Source: Aedes albopictus
Taxonomy: Eukaryota; Arthropoda; Insecta; Diptera; Culicidae
Assembly (NCBI RefSeq): GCF_035046485.1
Contig: NC_085137.1
Coordinates: 318,104,739 to 318,168,738 of the forward strand
DNA length: 64,000 nt
Direction of reading: 5' to 3'
Positions 43,010 to 55,169 of this stretch are shown one piece after another. Below the pieces are notes generated by a model. It was not told where the DNA came from and did not search any database. It saw only the letters and a program-made list of their open reading frames with translations. Every line of letters begins with the position of its first letter. Positions within the stretch are counted from its first letter, which is position 1. A program made the translations under genes and the position numbers.

Positions 43010-44440
43010 ATTTCTAAAGCAGTTTTAGAAGGAACCTGTTGAGAAATATCTGAAAGATCACAGGAAAATTCCTGAAGGAATCCCAGAAGAAGTTGCTGAA
43101 GAAATTCTTGGAGGAATACCTGGAAACACCCTTGGTGGAATTCCATTCATGGGGGATATTCTGTAACGATTCCCGGAGGAATTCGTGATCGTATATTTAT
43201 GGGAATCCCTAGAAGAATGTCTGGATAAACACTTAAACTCCTGCAAATATTTCTAGAAAATCTCATGAGAATTTCAGAATTTCTTAACAAATCCGAGCAA
43301 AAATTCCTAGATGTATATTTGGTTTGAATCCTGTTGCAATTTGTGGGGGAATACTTGGAGGAATACTGGAGCAACGTCTGAAGGAATCTGTATGAATTTC
43401 TGCAGGAATCTCTAGAGAAATACCAGCTGGAATCATTGAAAAACATGAGTTCCTGTAAACATTACTGCGGTAATTTTGGAGAAATTCCTGAAAAAATCTC
43501 TGGAGGAAATCGTGAAAAAAAAAAATATCTGTACGCATTACTGAAGGATTTTTTGAAGGAACCGCTGGAGGAATTTCCGGACCCCTGAAGACATCACAGG
43601 AATTTTTTTTAAAGGAATCCCTGGGGAGTATTCCATAAAAAAAATCAATAATAATATACCAGAGAAAGTCGCTATATAAGTTATCACTGGCCGAGTTTTT
43701 GATAGATTCCATGGAAGAGGAAACTCTTTGAAAAAATTGGAATAAATTTATTGAAGAATCGCTGACAGAATTTATGAAGGAAGAATTCCTGCAAAAAATA
43801 TTTGATTACTTTATACAGGAATTATTCGAGTTAGTTATTTCTGAAAGAAGAACGTCCATAAATTAAGTTACGTTTTGGGAATGGAGGGGGGCTCAGCAAA
43901 GTGTGACAAACCCATACAAAAATTTTAGAGGTCCCAACAAAAACTGTACCATTATTGAGGGAGTGGGGTTGAAAATATACAATTTGTCGTGACGAAAATG
44001 ATGGAAATTCTAATGGAACAATGGAGCCATTCAGAAATATATAAATTCTTTAGAAAATTTAGGGAGAAAATTAAGGCATTCCTAAAAAATATATTGGAAG
44101 CAATATTTTAAGATTTTTAAAGGAAAATTTAAAGAAATTTCACAAATAATTTGACAGTTTTGATTGTCTGAGAAAAAAAATACTGTCAGAATGTCTGGAA
44201 TCCATGGATGGATTACTGGAAGAAATCCCAGTGAAATTTGTGAAATAATCCTTACAGGAATTACTCAAGCATGGATGGTTTTCTTGAAGAATTCTTCGTG
44301 AAATTTATGGAGGATTCCTCTAGAGGAATTCCTGAAGAAAATACTGGTAAAATTTCTGAGAAAAAAAAAACACAGAAATTTTTTTGAAGGAATCCGTGGA
44401 AAATGTTTTGAAATGAATCATTGGATAAATCTCTAGAATT
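43010..44440. repeat. Degenerate GAA/TTC low-complexity array, arm 2
   Basis: Units such as GGAATTCCTGAAGGAATC, the opposite sense to 40300-41560. No gene. Confidence 0.65.
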
Positions 44441-44645
44441 CCTAAAAAAGTAGAAATTCAAAATTAATTCAACTGATGTCTTTAGGTGTTATATAAAAAT
44501 TACGCAATGAACAAAATCTCCTGTAATTTTTGAAAACGGCCAAACTTGTTTCGCAAATTAATAGGTACATTTATACCGCGCCCAACCCTAGTCAATATTT
44601 TGAACCAATTTCGTTTTAAATTGCTGAGAGATTCTCGCTCTCTCC

Positions 44646-44758
44646 CTTTTGACGTAACGTTCCAACTGGGACACAGCCTGAACCTCAGCATAGTGTTTTT
44701 GAGAACTTTCAGAATTTATTAACTGAGATCCCCCACTGCCAATGGCTATTTTGCATAT
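44646..44758 (-). mobile_element. Feilai-like SINE, piece A of a split copy
   Basis: Minus-strand SINE from its 3' end to ATTTTGCATAT. The copy continues at 54253-54298 (GTATATCGTGGGGTAGTCAT) and again from 55170 (GTTAAGGAAATTTCC), in correct order. It was cut first or second by the foldback element 44759-54252 and by the TA element 54299-55167. Confidence 0.8.
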
Positions 44759-44863
44759 GGGTCATTCCATACCAAATGTACACGTCGCGTGTTATCTACC
44801 ATCACGGAGTTTGAACAAATTTTGTTGGAATGTTTGTTTAAATGGAGGAAGAAAAAATCCAAA

Positions 44864-45131
44864 CACTGAAAAAATAAATCACATCCAATGCAAAATTTCC
44901 TTTAGTTTGGCTATATAACTGTTATTGGATTTTCCGATGAAAATTTCTTCGGAAATATCACATGAAATCAATACGGTCTATGGAAAACATTAGAAAATCA
45001 CATAGCTTCTATTGAAAAATCACATAACTTCGCAAAATCTATGTGATATTCCCATAAAATTCAATGGACACGCATATGAAAACAGTCCATGTGAAAATCA
45101 GATGAAAACAATGTGAAAACTTGTTTCAGTG
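44864..45131. mobile_element. 268-bp CACTGA-ended MITE in the foldback left arm
   Basis: Ends CACTGAAAAAA and TTTCAGTG, with AAA on both sides. The right arm at about 54146-54152 shows the empty site (ATCCAAATTTTGG in complement). Confidence 0.75.
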
Positions 45132-45340
45132 AAATTTTGGTGCCGATCGGATCACCCCTCGGCCCGTGGGAGCACCCCTCGTCTTTGCCAATACAAGAAA
45201 AATCCAAGTTTTCTCTTTCTTTTCCTAATTTATAGCTTTGAAACTATAACATAAACACATTTTTGACCTTCGGCATTTTTAAAGAAAATTGTTAGGGGAA
45301 TCCAGGTAAAATATTATTTTTAAGATACAGTTTTGCCATA

Positions 45341-46384
45341 CCGTCAAGGCACCATTCACCGTGGATCTAAGAGGATTCGGAGCTAGTAAGGGCTGTCATT
45401 TGACACCAGTCTTATAAACATTGTTGGTGCCGCTTTTAATTGCCTTCATTATAGGTTAAAATTAAAGTAATATCCACAGAAGTAGAAAATTTTTCACAAA
45501 ATTTGGTAATATAATACAATTAGTAAAGGGTAGTAGGGTCGCCTAATTCCGTGGTAGGTCACCATTCACCGTGGTAGTAGGGACCCATTCACCGTGTATG
45601 AGAAATTTTATTCTAATTTGTTTAAAAATGTTCAAAACAACCCAGCCAAGGGAATTTTCTTCGTTAAAATTTATTTCAAGAAATAAATTGCGAGATTTTA
45701 TTAGAAAAACGAATGTTCGATTTTTTCTAGATATATGGGACAATATGGGGCACGGTGAATGGAGACCATTGATTTTTAGGGTACCCATTCACCGTGCCTT
45801 TTTGTTTCAATTAAAAAGTACGAGTAATCGTACTTTCTTGGTAAACTTACTTCGGTAATGCAAAATATAGACACTATAGATTCCATAGACTCGCGGAGAC
45901 ATGGTTGAGCAATACGATTTTAGTGTGTTTTGCGGTGAATTTAGAGTGTACCGAGCGAATATGACGTCACGCAATCCATTGCCGCTATTGAAATCGTGAC
46001 GTCATGCTCGTTTGGCTACACGAACTGACAGTTCGTTTGGCTACAGTTGTCTTCGCCTCCGCGAGTCTATGGAATCTATAGTGTCTATAATGCAAAATAC
46101 ATACCTGATATGTGAATTTAATTGCTTCTTGGTGGAATAAAAACGTTACTACATTCTGTGTATCGCTTAAATCACCTTACCGCAGCTTTCGTTTTTTCAC
46201 TATGAATGCAGTGAACGAGCAGAAATCCGCTTCATGTAAACACACTTTAGTGTCAAAATGATACTTTTAAATGTTTCTAATGAGCGTTTTGACATGGTAA
46301 CAATACATTAGTGTTGTATTGGTGAAATTGGAGGGAAATTGTCATATCATTCAATCATAATATGGAAATAATGAAAAAATATTC
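45341..46384. mobile_element. TA-type element with CCATTCACCGTG repeats, copy 1 (truncated)
   Basis: It begins CCGTCAAGGCACCATTCACC after TA and is the reverse complement of 54299-55167, but lacks the last 65 bases or so with its second end. It contains CCATTCACCGTG five times and a later 222-bp insertion. It sits in the left arm of the giant foldback. Confidence 0.82.
45867..46088. mobile_element. 222-bp Mutator-like MITE with 10-bp target duplication
   Basis: Perfect 32-base ends beginning ATAGACACTATAGATTCCAT. AATGCAAAAT is duplicated at 45857-45866 and 46089-46098. The uninterrupted copy near 54640 shows the empty site with a single AATGCAAAAT. A 9-10 bp duplication with long TIRs points to the Mutator superfamily. 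Confidence 0.9.
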
Positions 46385-47027
46385 AATTCAATTTTAAAAT
46401 TTCAAATCGGTTTTTCGTCGAATGAGTATATTTTGATTTCAAAATATTTTTTATCGTGTTTATCAGACATTTTCCAATCGAAAAAGCTTAACTCTCCGAG
46501 GTCTTTTTGGCCGTTCCAGAGATACAGCGTTTTTAAGCTTGGAGACCGTTATTCTTCAATATATAAAATATGTTCAATTTACAAGTTTCGCTAATAAAAC
46601 ATTATTGCAATTCAAAGGTGATTTGGGCTGACTTAGACCAAAGAGATTAGAAAACTATGTAAAAATAATATGACAGTGTTGCCAGTTTATCAATCATGGA
46701 TTTATTAGAATGGATAACAATAACTTGCTAAAATTCAAAATTTATGTATTATAATCCTTATTTCAATTGAAATTCTACATAAACATTAAGGCTGACGAAA
46801 GTGTTGCTAGACATTTTAATTTTGTTGTAAAAATCTACATGAGAACTTTTGTATCAAATCATATTATCAAGCAAGAATCATAAATTCCTTTTTTACAATT
46901 TTATTACTATTGGCAACACTGAACCTTGATAGTTTTCGTTTTGTATGCAACTTTTTATTCTTTGAACAAACCTTTAATAAGGGCAGTGGTAAATTCAGAT
47001 GTTCACTGAAATTTATTCATGGTCCAG

Positions 47028-47390
47028 AATAGGAGGCAATCAGTGTAGTACTAGATTGAAAGTAGTGAGCTGGATTTTTGTATGGTGAGATGATCAATTC
47101 TCCATTTCTGCAATGAAAAATTGCAAACAGCGTAGGTTATATGATTTCTTGACTAATTTGATGATGTTTGAGCAAAAGTTTGGATAATTGCGTTGTTGTA
47201 TTATTTTTTCTGGCAACATAAACAACACAGTTACCCAAACTTTTGCTCAAGCAGCATCAAATCAGGCAACAAACTATATAACCCACGCTGTTGGCACCAT
47301 TTCATTGCAGAAATGGAGAATTGATCATCTCACCATACAAAAATCCTGCTCACTACTTTCAATCTAGTACTTCACTGATTGCGTCCTATT
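47028..47390. mobile_element. 363-bp foldback MITE, copy 1
   Basis: Long self-complementary arms (AATAGGAGGCAATCAGTG, AGTACTAGATTGAAAGTAG, GTATGGTGAGATGATCAATT) mirrored at the right end. It shares length and arm layout with 53396-53758 and 61918-62280. Confidence 0.82.
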
Positions 47391-48563
47391 ACGAAAAAGC
47401 ATTCTGGATGACATGTTATGCCTTAGCGTACAAGTTGCTATTTTTTTCTGTTTATCCATTGTTTTGAACTTGCTCGGAGAAAGGAAAGTTCCCAAACATG
47501 AGTTCAATCCATCTAACCTTCAGGTGGGCAATTTCCAATTTAGTTCAAAACAATGGATAAACAAAAAAAATGAATAGCAATTTGTACGTTAAGGCATAAC
47601 ATGTCATCCAGAATGGTTTTTCGTAATTCTGAACCTATTTTTAGGATTTTTAGCTTTTCAGCCCGATTGTGAGATCAAAAACAACCCTATGTTCTCTTAC
47701 GTTTCGATCAATAAAATTAAAATGTCTGGTAACACTTTCGTCAACCTTAATGTTTACATAGGTAGAATTTCAATTGAAATAAGGATTATAATACATAAAT
47801 TTTAAACTTTAGCAATTTATTGTTATCCATTCTAATAAATCCATAGTTGATAAACTGGCAACACTGTCATATTATTATTTTTACATAGTTTTCTATTCTC
47901 CTTGGTCTTAATCAGTTTTCCAGCCTAAAAACGCTGTATCTCTAGAACGGCCAAAAAGACCTCGGGGAGTTAAGCTTTTTCGATTGGAAAATGTCTGATA
48001 AACACGAATGGGTGTCGACTTAGTTTTGAAAATCAAATTCCCTGACTTTCCAGTCTATTTCACTAAAAATTCCAGGTCATGTAAATTTAAGCCTAATAGT
48101 GTCTACCTATGATAAATAAAATTTTCTATATTTCTGATATTTCTAGGAGTGGAAAAACAGAAAAAAAACAAAACAAGTAATGTGCACCAAATCTTTTCCA
48201 AGAAATTTAAGGCATATTGGCAGTTTTTCTTTAGATAGGGGAGACTGAGGAGACTTGATCCCTGGGGAGACTTGTTCCCCCCATATTTGCTCGGAATCAA
48301 AAACATTTTTCTTCTAGCATAATTTTTCCAAAACTACTCCTGGACAAACGACTATGTTTTGGCTATAAGTGATTTCGATTGTAAATTGCATTATTTTTTA
48401 TCGGCTGATGGTTTGTTTTCAGTCTTTCAGAAATCTTTTAGGCGATTCTGAACAACCTCAATAACTATGTGAAAATTGAACCAAATCGTGTCAAAATTTC
48501 ACAGCACATAGTTTGAACAAAATACTTTCAATTTTATTTATCCAAATAAGGCTGCTGTTAACA

Positions 48564-49495
48564 AAAAACATCGTAGTGTGCGGCGCCCTAGTACGGACGC
48601 GAAAATTTTCGCTCCGTGATTTATTGTACCTGTCAATCTCTTTTTTTTTAATTTCGGCTGATTGTTGGAAATGTGTGAAGAACTAACCAAGGCTGGTATA
48701 CAAGTACTTTACAACCGAAAGTTTGTGACGCTTGATAAACGGTGAAGTGATTGAGACGACCTATTGGTGGAAATGTGTACGTGCTGGAATCATCCGTAAA
48801 CGGGCAAGTACGACCTTGGCTGATGTGCTACACTCTGGCACGGCACCGTCCGACTTGGCCTGGAATGGTCTTGGGCATTGGAATGGCAATTTTGGTGCGG
48901 AAACGCGGCCCGTGTAGCTTCAAACAGGGTAAGATCAAGTTCTGCCACTTCTATGATGTGTGCGTCCTGGACAAGCAAGTTGCCGGGAGCCGGAACGAGG
49001 GATAGGGTAGCTAGGGACAGCTCAACCTTTGGTATGTATCCATTCAAACGTGTTCAATTTCAGCGGAAGAAGGTAATTCATTTTTGTTGACACATTTAAA
49101 ACCGGATTTTCGCATATATATCCCATCCATGTTTTTTGTGTCACTTGGGTAGAGATAACAATTGAGATTCATCTTATTTAACTTTCCATTGTCTTTGTAT
49201 TATAATATATTACAATTTTCATTTTTATATGACGGGGTTTACACACACACACACGGGGGGGTAGCCTAAGGGAGTTAAATGAACTGATGCCCGGACTTAA
49301 GTTCGTGGATTTGCCAGACTTTTGTCATGAGATAGCAACTTTATGTTGACTACCGAAGGAATTCAGGAATTTTAACTCACCCTGCTACAACAAACCATCA
49401 GGTAGATCATTTCCTCCCGGAGTGATTCTGCAGCCATAGGTAATCCTTGCGATGATGGTGGGTACACTTCAATCATCATCATCATCATCATCATC
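48564..49495 (+). mobile_element. 932-bp retroposed segment of unknown origin
   Basis: ATAAGGCTGCTGTTAACA (18 bases) is duplicated on both sides (48546-48563, 49496-49513), and the 3' end is an (ATC)n tract, as for target-primed retrotransposition. An open frame near 48751 (MRRPIGGNVYVLESSVNGQV...) is not recognised. An (AC)n run lies at 49230-49250. It may be a chimeric retropseudogene. Confidence 0.65.
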
Positions 49496-49497
49496 AT
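49470..49497 (+). repeat. (ATC)n microsatellite
   Basis: About nine ATC units forming the 3' tail of the retroposed segment. Confidence 0.9.
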
Positions 49498-50164
49498 AAG
49501 GCTGCTGTTAACATATTTTAATTAATTCAGCTTAGTATACACAACAGTGGCATGGGGAGACTTGATCCCTCGAGGATACCACACACAATATACAAGTGAA
49601 AAATAAAATTCTATTCGGAAGCCTCTATTTACTTGGAATTCTAGTCTATTCAACGATAAAATGTGTCAGATAATTATAACTTTAGTACAAACCAAGAAAA
49701 GGGGGATCAAGTCTCCCCATTTTGAAAATACGGCATATCCTTAAAAATTTAAGGAAATCTTACAATTTCAAACACTCCATATTCATCGAAAATACAAGAA
49801 AACTCGAAAAGTAAATGAATAGGAAGACTCTGGAATTATTTTTCCTTTAAATAAATCATGTGCTCAAAGGGGGATCAAGTGTCACCCATTTTTGAAAAAT
49901 ACATCATAAGACATGCCTTCATAAAAACACAGTTTTGAAAACTTTAACAATAATTTAAAGGCCTTCTTTTGTGTAATAAATTGCTATAGATGTTTACCTG
50001 CGATTTTGTACGGAAATCGGATCTAGTTTTGTGTTTTTCTTAAAGTTTCTGGTAAATTAAGAAAAAGGGATCAAGTCTCCCCAGTCTCCCCTACGCTTTT
50101 CTGGAATTAACTTTTAAGTTTTAACATGTTCACCAAAAAAGTCCTGAATTAGATAATAGTAGTT

Positions 50165-50288
50165 TACGCAACAAGGTGCAGAATGACGATTTTTACAGCA
50201 CGAGTCGTACATTTATCCAACGAGGCTTGCCGAGTTGGATAATTACGACGAGTGCTGGAAAAATCGAGTTCTGCACCGAGTTGCGTAC
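50165..50288. mobile_element. Hairpin MITE of about 124 bp
   Basis: Nearly perfect palindrome: ACGCAACAAGGTGCAGAA and CCAACGAGGC on the left, mirrored by TTCTGCACCGAGTTGCGT on the right. Confidence 0.7.
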
Positions 50289-51470
50289 AACGTTTTTTGC
50301 AATTCCATAAATTACCCTTGAGGATAGTTTTTAACAAAACTTTTTCATCAATATGGACACTGATGTTCATAGCCATGTTTAAGAAAATCTGAACATAACA
50401 GGTTATACTGTGCATTTGTCACAATTTTTCGAAACTGCGCCCAGAAAGCATCAAGAAGTTGACCAAAACTGAAAACAGTGCTGTAATGGTCCATTACGCA
50501 ACGCAAATCAGTGCTGTAATGAACCATTACAGCACTGTCAATTTGGTGTGGGAAAGTAGGCCTTTTCCTGTCAGATTTGCGTGAGGTAAAACAGCCTATT
50601 ACGATGAGAAATTGCAAAAAAAATCATTCAGAAGGCCAACTAAAAAATTATCTTAAAAATAACGCAAAAATTACAAATAAGATAATAGATAGATAAAAGA
50701 ATCACATCTTGATTTTGTTTTATTAGTTAGAGCTACCCCAGATGTTGAGATGCTGTGGCAGCATTTGTCACAAATTTGAAAAGAAAAATAATATGTAAAA
50801 AGCCTCACAAATAAAATCTGGATTTCCGCCGAGCACGGTACAAAAGTCCTTCAGCAAGAAACTTATTCCAAAGTTCTGCAATATTATTTCTGATACTAAT
50901 GAAAATAAGTACAGCAAATGTATTGAAAATATCTTCAACAAAAACTCCATGAATCCTGTAACGTTCTATGGAAAACTCTTCAAGAGATCTGCCACAATGC
51001 CGACAAACTCACTTAGAACTCCTTTAGATTTTTTTTCTCGAAATTTCACCATATTTATTTTCTAGAACTTTTGCTTCAAAAGTATTTTGAAGAAATTCAT
51101 CGAATACTTTTGAAAATTCGTACGGATTTTCTTGCTAAACTCTACCTGATCCCTTGGCATTTATTGAAAATCTGTTGAATCCTAAAATAAGATAGGATGT
51201 CTAGCAGATTATATTTCGACATTCTTCCAAAATAATTTAAAAAACTAGGAATTGCAGCATGAATTGCACTTGAAGGCCGTTAGGAGATTGATAGTTCTGT
51301 CTTCGTTACATCCGTTATCATCTTGAAATTAGCTGAAACTTTTCAAATGCTTTTCAGGATAGAAAGTCTGCCTAGAATCTTCTAGTAAACCAGTATAAAA
51401 GAGAAAATCTTAATTTTTTTATTGTGCTTTTATCTTTCTAAGTCTCAAACAATGTGCAATTATATTGGTA

Positions 51471-51682
51471 CAGGTCGGACTCGATTATCCGGAGTCAGAT
51501 TATGATGCTTCTCAACGTATATCTGAAGAACGGAATGCCCTATAAAGCTGAAATTTTGACATGTTATCAGGCCTACTTTGATTAGTAATCATTTACAATT
51601 TCAGCATCTTCAATCATTCCGATTCCGAGATATTATTTTCAGAAGAGCCACGACTCGACTCCGGATAATCAAGTCCGACCTG
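51471..51682. mobile_element. 212-bp TA-flanked MITE
   Basis: The ends CAGGTCGGACTCGATTATCC and the complement of CAGGTCGGACTTGATTATCC have TA outside. Confidence 0.8.
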
Positions 51683-51858
51683 TATATCTTTGTTAAACTC
51701 GCCGCTAGATTCTTTTCAAATTCTCATCAGAATTGTAAATGGTTTCTTTACTGTAGACTATTTAGATCTCTGAAGAATTTCTTGCAAAACGGCAAGATTC
51801 TCCTTTTTTTTCAGAGTTTAACCCACATATTTTCATCAACCAATAAAACATGGATATA

Positions 51859-52027
51859 GGGTCTTGTACCAGTCAATTTCAAACGGATTGATTTGAATTT
51901 TTGCATAGATTCAGGGACTTACAATATCTAACTCTATACAAAAACTTAAATCAATCGGCTTGAAATTGACTTAGTTATAGCGGCAATTGCCCAAAATAGG
52001 TACACCTGCCCAAATGGTACAAGACCC
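51859..52027. mobile_element. 169-bp TA-flanked MITE
   Basis: Ends GGGTCTTGTACCA and TGGTACAAGACCC, with TA outside. The arms continue as an imperfect inverted repeat. Confidence 0.75.
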
Positions 52028-52339
52028 TAATACAATGATGATATCAGATGTATTCAAGTTATCGACACTGATATTTAGTCGTGCGAAGAAACATGAAAAG
52101 TCTGCTAATGCATAAGGCTTTAATTGCCTTTAGAGGTGGTTAAAGAACACTAAGTTGAAGAAGCAGACCAAGCTTAACTGGTAGCGTAGATCTAGAATAA
52201 ATCAGAAGAAGAATTAGACAATCGTCTCGGGATTTTTTCCGGAATTATTACTAGGGATTCAACAGATTTCTCCAGAAATAAAAAAATGTCAGTGGTCTGT
52301 ACGACAACTGGGCATCTCAAGACAGAATCCAACTATAAA

Positions 52340-52845
52340 ACATCAGGTAGGCTCAGTGTACCAGTTATGGATATAGTACCTCAAATTCGCCATAGTTGAT
52401 TTTCAACCTTTAACGATGCAAATCATCTAGAAAAAATATGTGAACAATAGATCACGTTCATAAAAGATGATTGCACTCATTCAAATTTCACATTTTGCTC
52501 AAATTATGATAGAAATAAATCATTTTCCTTAAAATTTCGGCTTCCTTGCACCCTATTTCGCCATAGTGTACCAGTTATGGCAAATCCCATAAGGAATGTA
52601 TGTAAATAGTGCGAAGTGGAACCGAAATTAAAAAGTATGTCCATAACTGGTACAGGGTTCCTATCATTGGCACACGCCGTAATAAATAGTAAAAGTGGGT
52701 TTGGCTTAGATTTTATATTTTTTCCTGTCAAGTATGAAAACAAATCTATCATTTGACATATTGACGACATTCGCCGGTCTTCTTCTTATTTTTGTAGAAG
52801 TAGTTTTCCTTAGGTAGTGCGATAATTGGTACAAGCACCCTATCT
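52340..52845. repeat. Probable old MITE with GTACCAGTTATGG repeats
   Basis: GTGTACCAGTTATGG recurs (52357, 52565), with its complement CCATAACTGGTAC at 52651 and a TTGGTAC near 52830. The boundaries are unclear. Confidence 0.4.
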
Positions 52846-53323
52846 CGAAACGATATTACAAAATAATGGGCTAAAATTATCCAAACATTATATTGAGTAC
52901 AGTGTGATGTACTTTTAATGTTGACATGAAATAAGGCTTCATGATAAAATTCAGAACAGCATTACGTTAACTGAATACTACAAAACTCAGGATTACGATC
53001 ATGCATTTATTTGATCGTAAGTCAGAATCATGGATTTAACAGTTTATAATTATTTATTTACAGCATCTTTAGCTATAGCAGCTATAGTACAGATTGTTTG
53101 GCAACAGTTTAAAGAAACAATTCAAATTCCATAATTGCAGGAAATTATTTGAATCCAATACATCGCATCGTGAAAAATTTTCCCTGACCATCCACAAAAT
53201 TCCCTGACTTTCCCTGATTTTCCAGGTCCAGAACTAAATTCCCTGACATTCCCTGACTTCCCAGGTTTTTCCAGGTAGTCGACACCCTCATGGAATCAAA
53301 ATTTTTGAAATCAAATACATATA

Positions 53324-53897
53324 GGGAATCGCGCCACATGGGCGGTGGCTTCTATATTCGTCTGTTTTCCACTATAACTCAGTTAAATTTGAACCAATGG
53401 GGCACGTTCGGTGTAGTACTAGATTTGTAGTAATGAGCTGAATTTTAGTATGGTGAGAAGGTCAGTTCTCTGTTTCTGCAATGAAATGGTACAAAAAGCG
53501 TGGGTATTATGATTCGTTGCCTAATTTAATGCTGTTTGAGCAAAACTTTGGATAACTATGTTGTTTATGTTGCAAGAAATGGAGAAAACAACAACACTGT
53601 TGCCCAAAGTTTTGCTCAAACAGCATCAAATTAGGCAAGGAATCATAATATCCACGCTTTTTGCACCATTTCAGTGCAGAAACGTAGAATTGACCTTCTC
53701 ACCATACTAAAATTCAGCTCATTACTACAAATCTAGTACTTCACCGATCTGTCCTATTAACACAACTTTTGGAATGTGGTGAAATAGGTATAGTATCTAC
53801 TCGTGTACAACATTTCAAGTCAATTGGTTCAAAATTGACTGAGTTATAGTGGAAAACAGACGAATATAGAAGCCACCGCCCAAGTGGCGCGATAGCC
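53324..53897. mobile_element. TA-flanked foldback element in the right arm
   Basis: The ends GGGAATCGCGCCACATGGGC and the complement of GGCTATCGCGCCACTTGGGC, with TA outside, extend as an approximately 70-base inverted repeat (GGTGGCTTCTATATTCGTC). The left arm of the giant foldback shows the empty site. It contains the 363-bp foldback copy 2. Confidence 0.82.
53396..53758. mobile_element. 363-bp foldback MITE, copy 2
   Basis: Same length and layout as copies 1 and 3, nested in 53324-53897. Confidence 0.82.
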
Positions 53898-54252
53898 TAC
53901 TCATTCGATGAATAATCGAATTTTAATTTTAAAATTGAAAAATAACATGTTTGGCAACACTGTATTGAAAAAAAAAATATTTTTCCTGGATTCCTCCATA
54001 AATTTCCTTCAAAAAAGCCGAAGGCCACAAATGTGTATATGTTATAGTATAAATTAAGAAAAGATAGGGAAAACTTGGATTTTTCTTGTATTGGCAAAGA
54101 CGAGGAGTGCTGCCACGGGTCGAGGGGTGATCCGATCGGCACCAAAATTTGGATTTTTTCTTCCTCCATTTGAGCAAACATTCCAACAAAATTTGGTCAA
54201 AATCCGTGATGGTCGATAACACGCGGTGTGTACACTTGGTGTGGAATGACCC

Positions 54253-54298
54253 ATATGTATATCGTGGGGTAGTCATAAAGATTTTTATACACAAGGTA
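54253..54298 (-). mobile_element. Feilai-like SINE, piece B of the split copy
   Basis: Continues piece A (44646-44758) after the giant foldback: GTATATCGTGGGGTAGTCAT, AAGATTTTTATAC, ACAAGG. Confidence 0.7.
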
Positions 54299-55167
54299 CC
54301 GTCAAGGCGCCATTCACCGTGGGGGCTCCATTCACCGTGTGCCTTCGAATATTTTTTCATTATTTCCATATTATGGTTGAATGATATGACAATTTCCCTT
54401 CAATTTCACCAAAACACCACTAATCTATTGTTACCATGTCAAAACGCTCATTAGAAACATTTAAAAGTATCATTTTGACACTAAAGTGTGTTTACATGAA
54501 GCGGGTTTCTGCTCGTTCACTGTATTCATAGTGAAAAAAAACGAAAACTGCGCTAAGGTAATTTAAGCGATAAACTAAATGTAGTAACGTTTTTATTCCA
54601 CCAAGAAGCAATTAAATTCATATATCAGGTATGTATTTTGCATTACCGAAGTAAGTTTAACAAGAAAGTACGATTACTCGTATTTTTTAATTGGAACAAA
54701 AAGGCACGGTAAATGGGTACCCTAAAAATCAATGGTCTCCATTCACCGTGCCCCATATTGTCCCATATATCTAGAAAATATCGAAAATTTGAACATTCGT
54801 TTTTCTAATAAAATCTTGCAAGTAATTACTTGATATCAATTTAAACGAGGAAAATTCCCTTGGCTGGGTTGTTTTGATCAATAAAAAAAAAGTAGAATAA
54901 AATTTCTCATACACGGTGAATGGGTCCCTACTACCACGGTGAATGGTGACCTACCACGGAATTAGGCGACCCTACTACCCTTTACTAATTGTACTATATC
55001 ACTAAATTTTGTGAAAAATTTTCTACTTCTGTGGATATTGCTTTAATTTTAACCTATAATGAAGGCAATTAAAAGCGGCACCAACAATGTTTATAAGACT
55101 GGTGTCAAATGACAGCCCTTATTTGCCCCGAATCCTCTTAGATCCACGGTGAATGGTGCCTTGACGG
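54299..55167. mobile_element. 869-bp TA-type element with CCATTCACCGTG repeats, copy 2 (complete)
   Basis: The ends CCGTCAAGGCGCCATTCACC and the complement of CCGTCAAGGCACCATTCACC are flanked by TA (54297-54298, 55168-55169). CCATTCACCGTG occurs six times, in both orientations, grouped near the ends and in the middle. No transposase is seen. It interrupts the SINE between AAGG and GTTAAGG. Confidence 0.87.
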
Positions 55168-55169
55168 TA

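Larger units (their letters stand above)
48238..50091. mobile_element. TA-flanked element with GGGGAGACTG ends
   Basis: The ends GGGGAGACTGAGGAGACTTG and the complement of GGGGAGACTGGGGAGACTTG have TA outside. GGGATCAAGTCTCCCC recurs inside. A retro-inserted segment (48564-49495) lies within it. Confidence 0.78.
48010..53287. mobile_element. Large insertion with GGGTGTCGACT ends
   Basis: GGGTGTCGACT at 48010 and its complement ending 53287 bound a block that interrupts the foldback right arm. TTCCCTGACTTTCC repeats lie just inside both ends. It holds several smaller elements. The limits are approximate, since I could not fix a target duplication. Confidence 0.55.
44759..54252. mobile_element. 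Giant foldback element inserted in a SINE
   Basis: The ends GGGTCATTCCATACCAAATG and the complement of GGGTCATTCCACACCAAGTG are flanked by ATAT. The left arm (44759-45338, 46385-46830) is matched in reverse by the right arm (47700-48009, 53288-53323, 53898-54252). Each arm carries insertions that the other lacks, so the original can be read. The arms run to about 1 kb each. No transposase is recognised. Confidence 0.78.
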
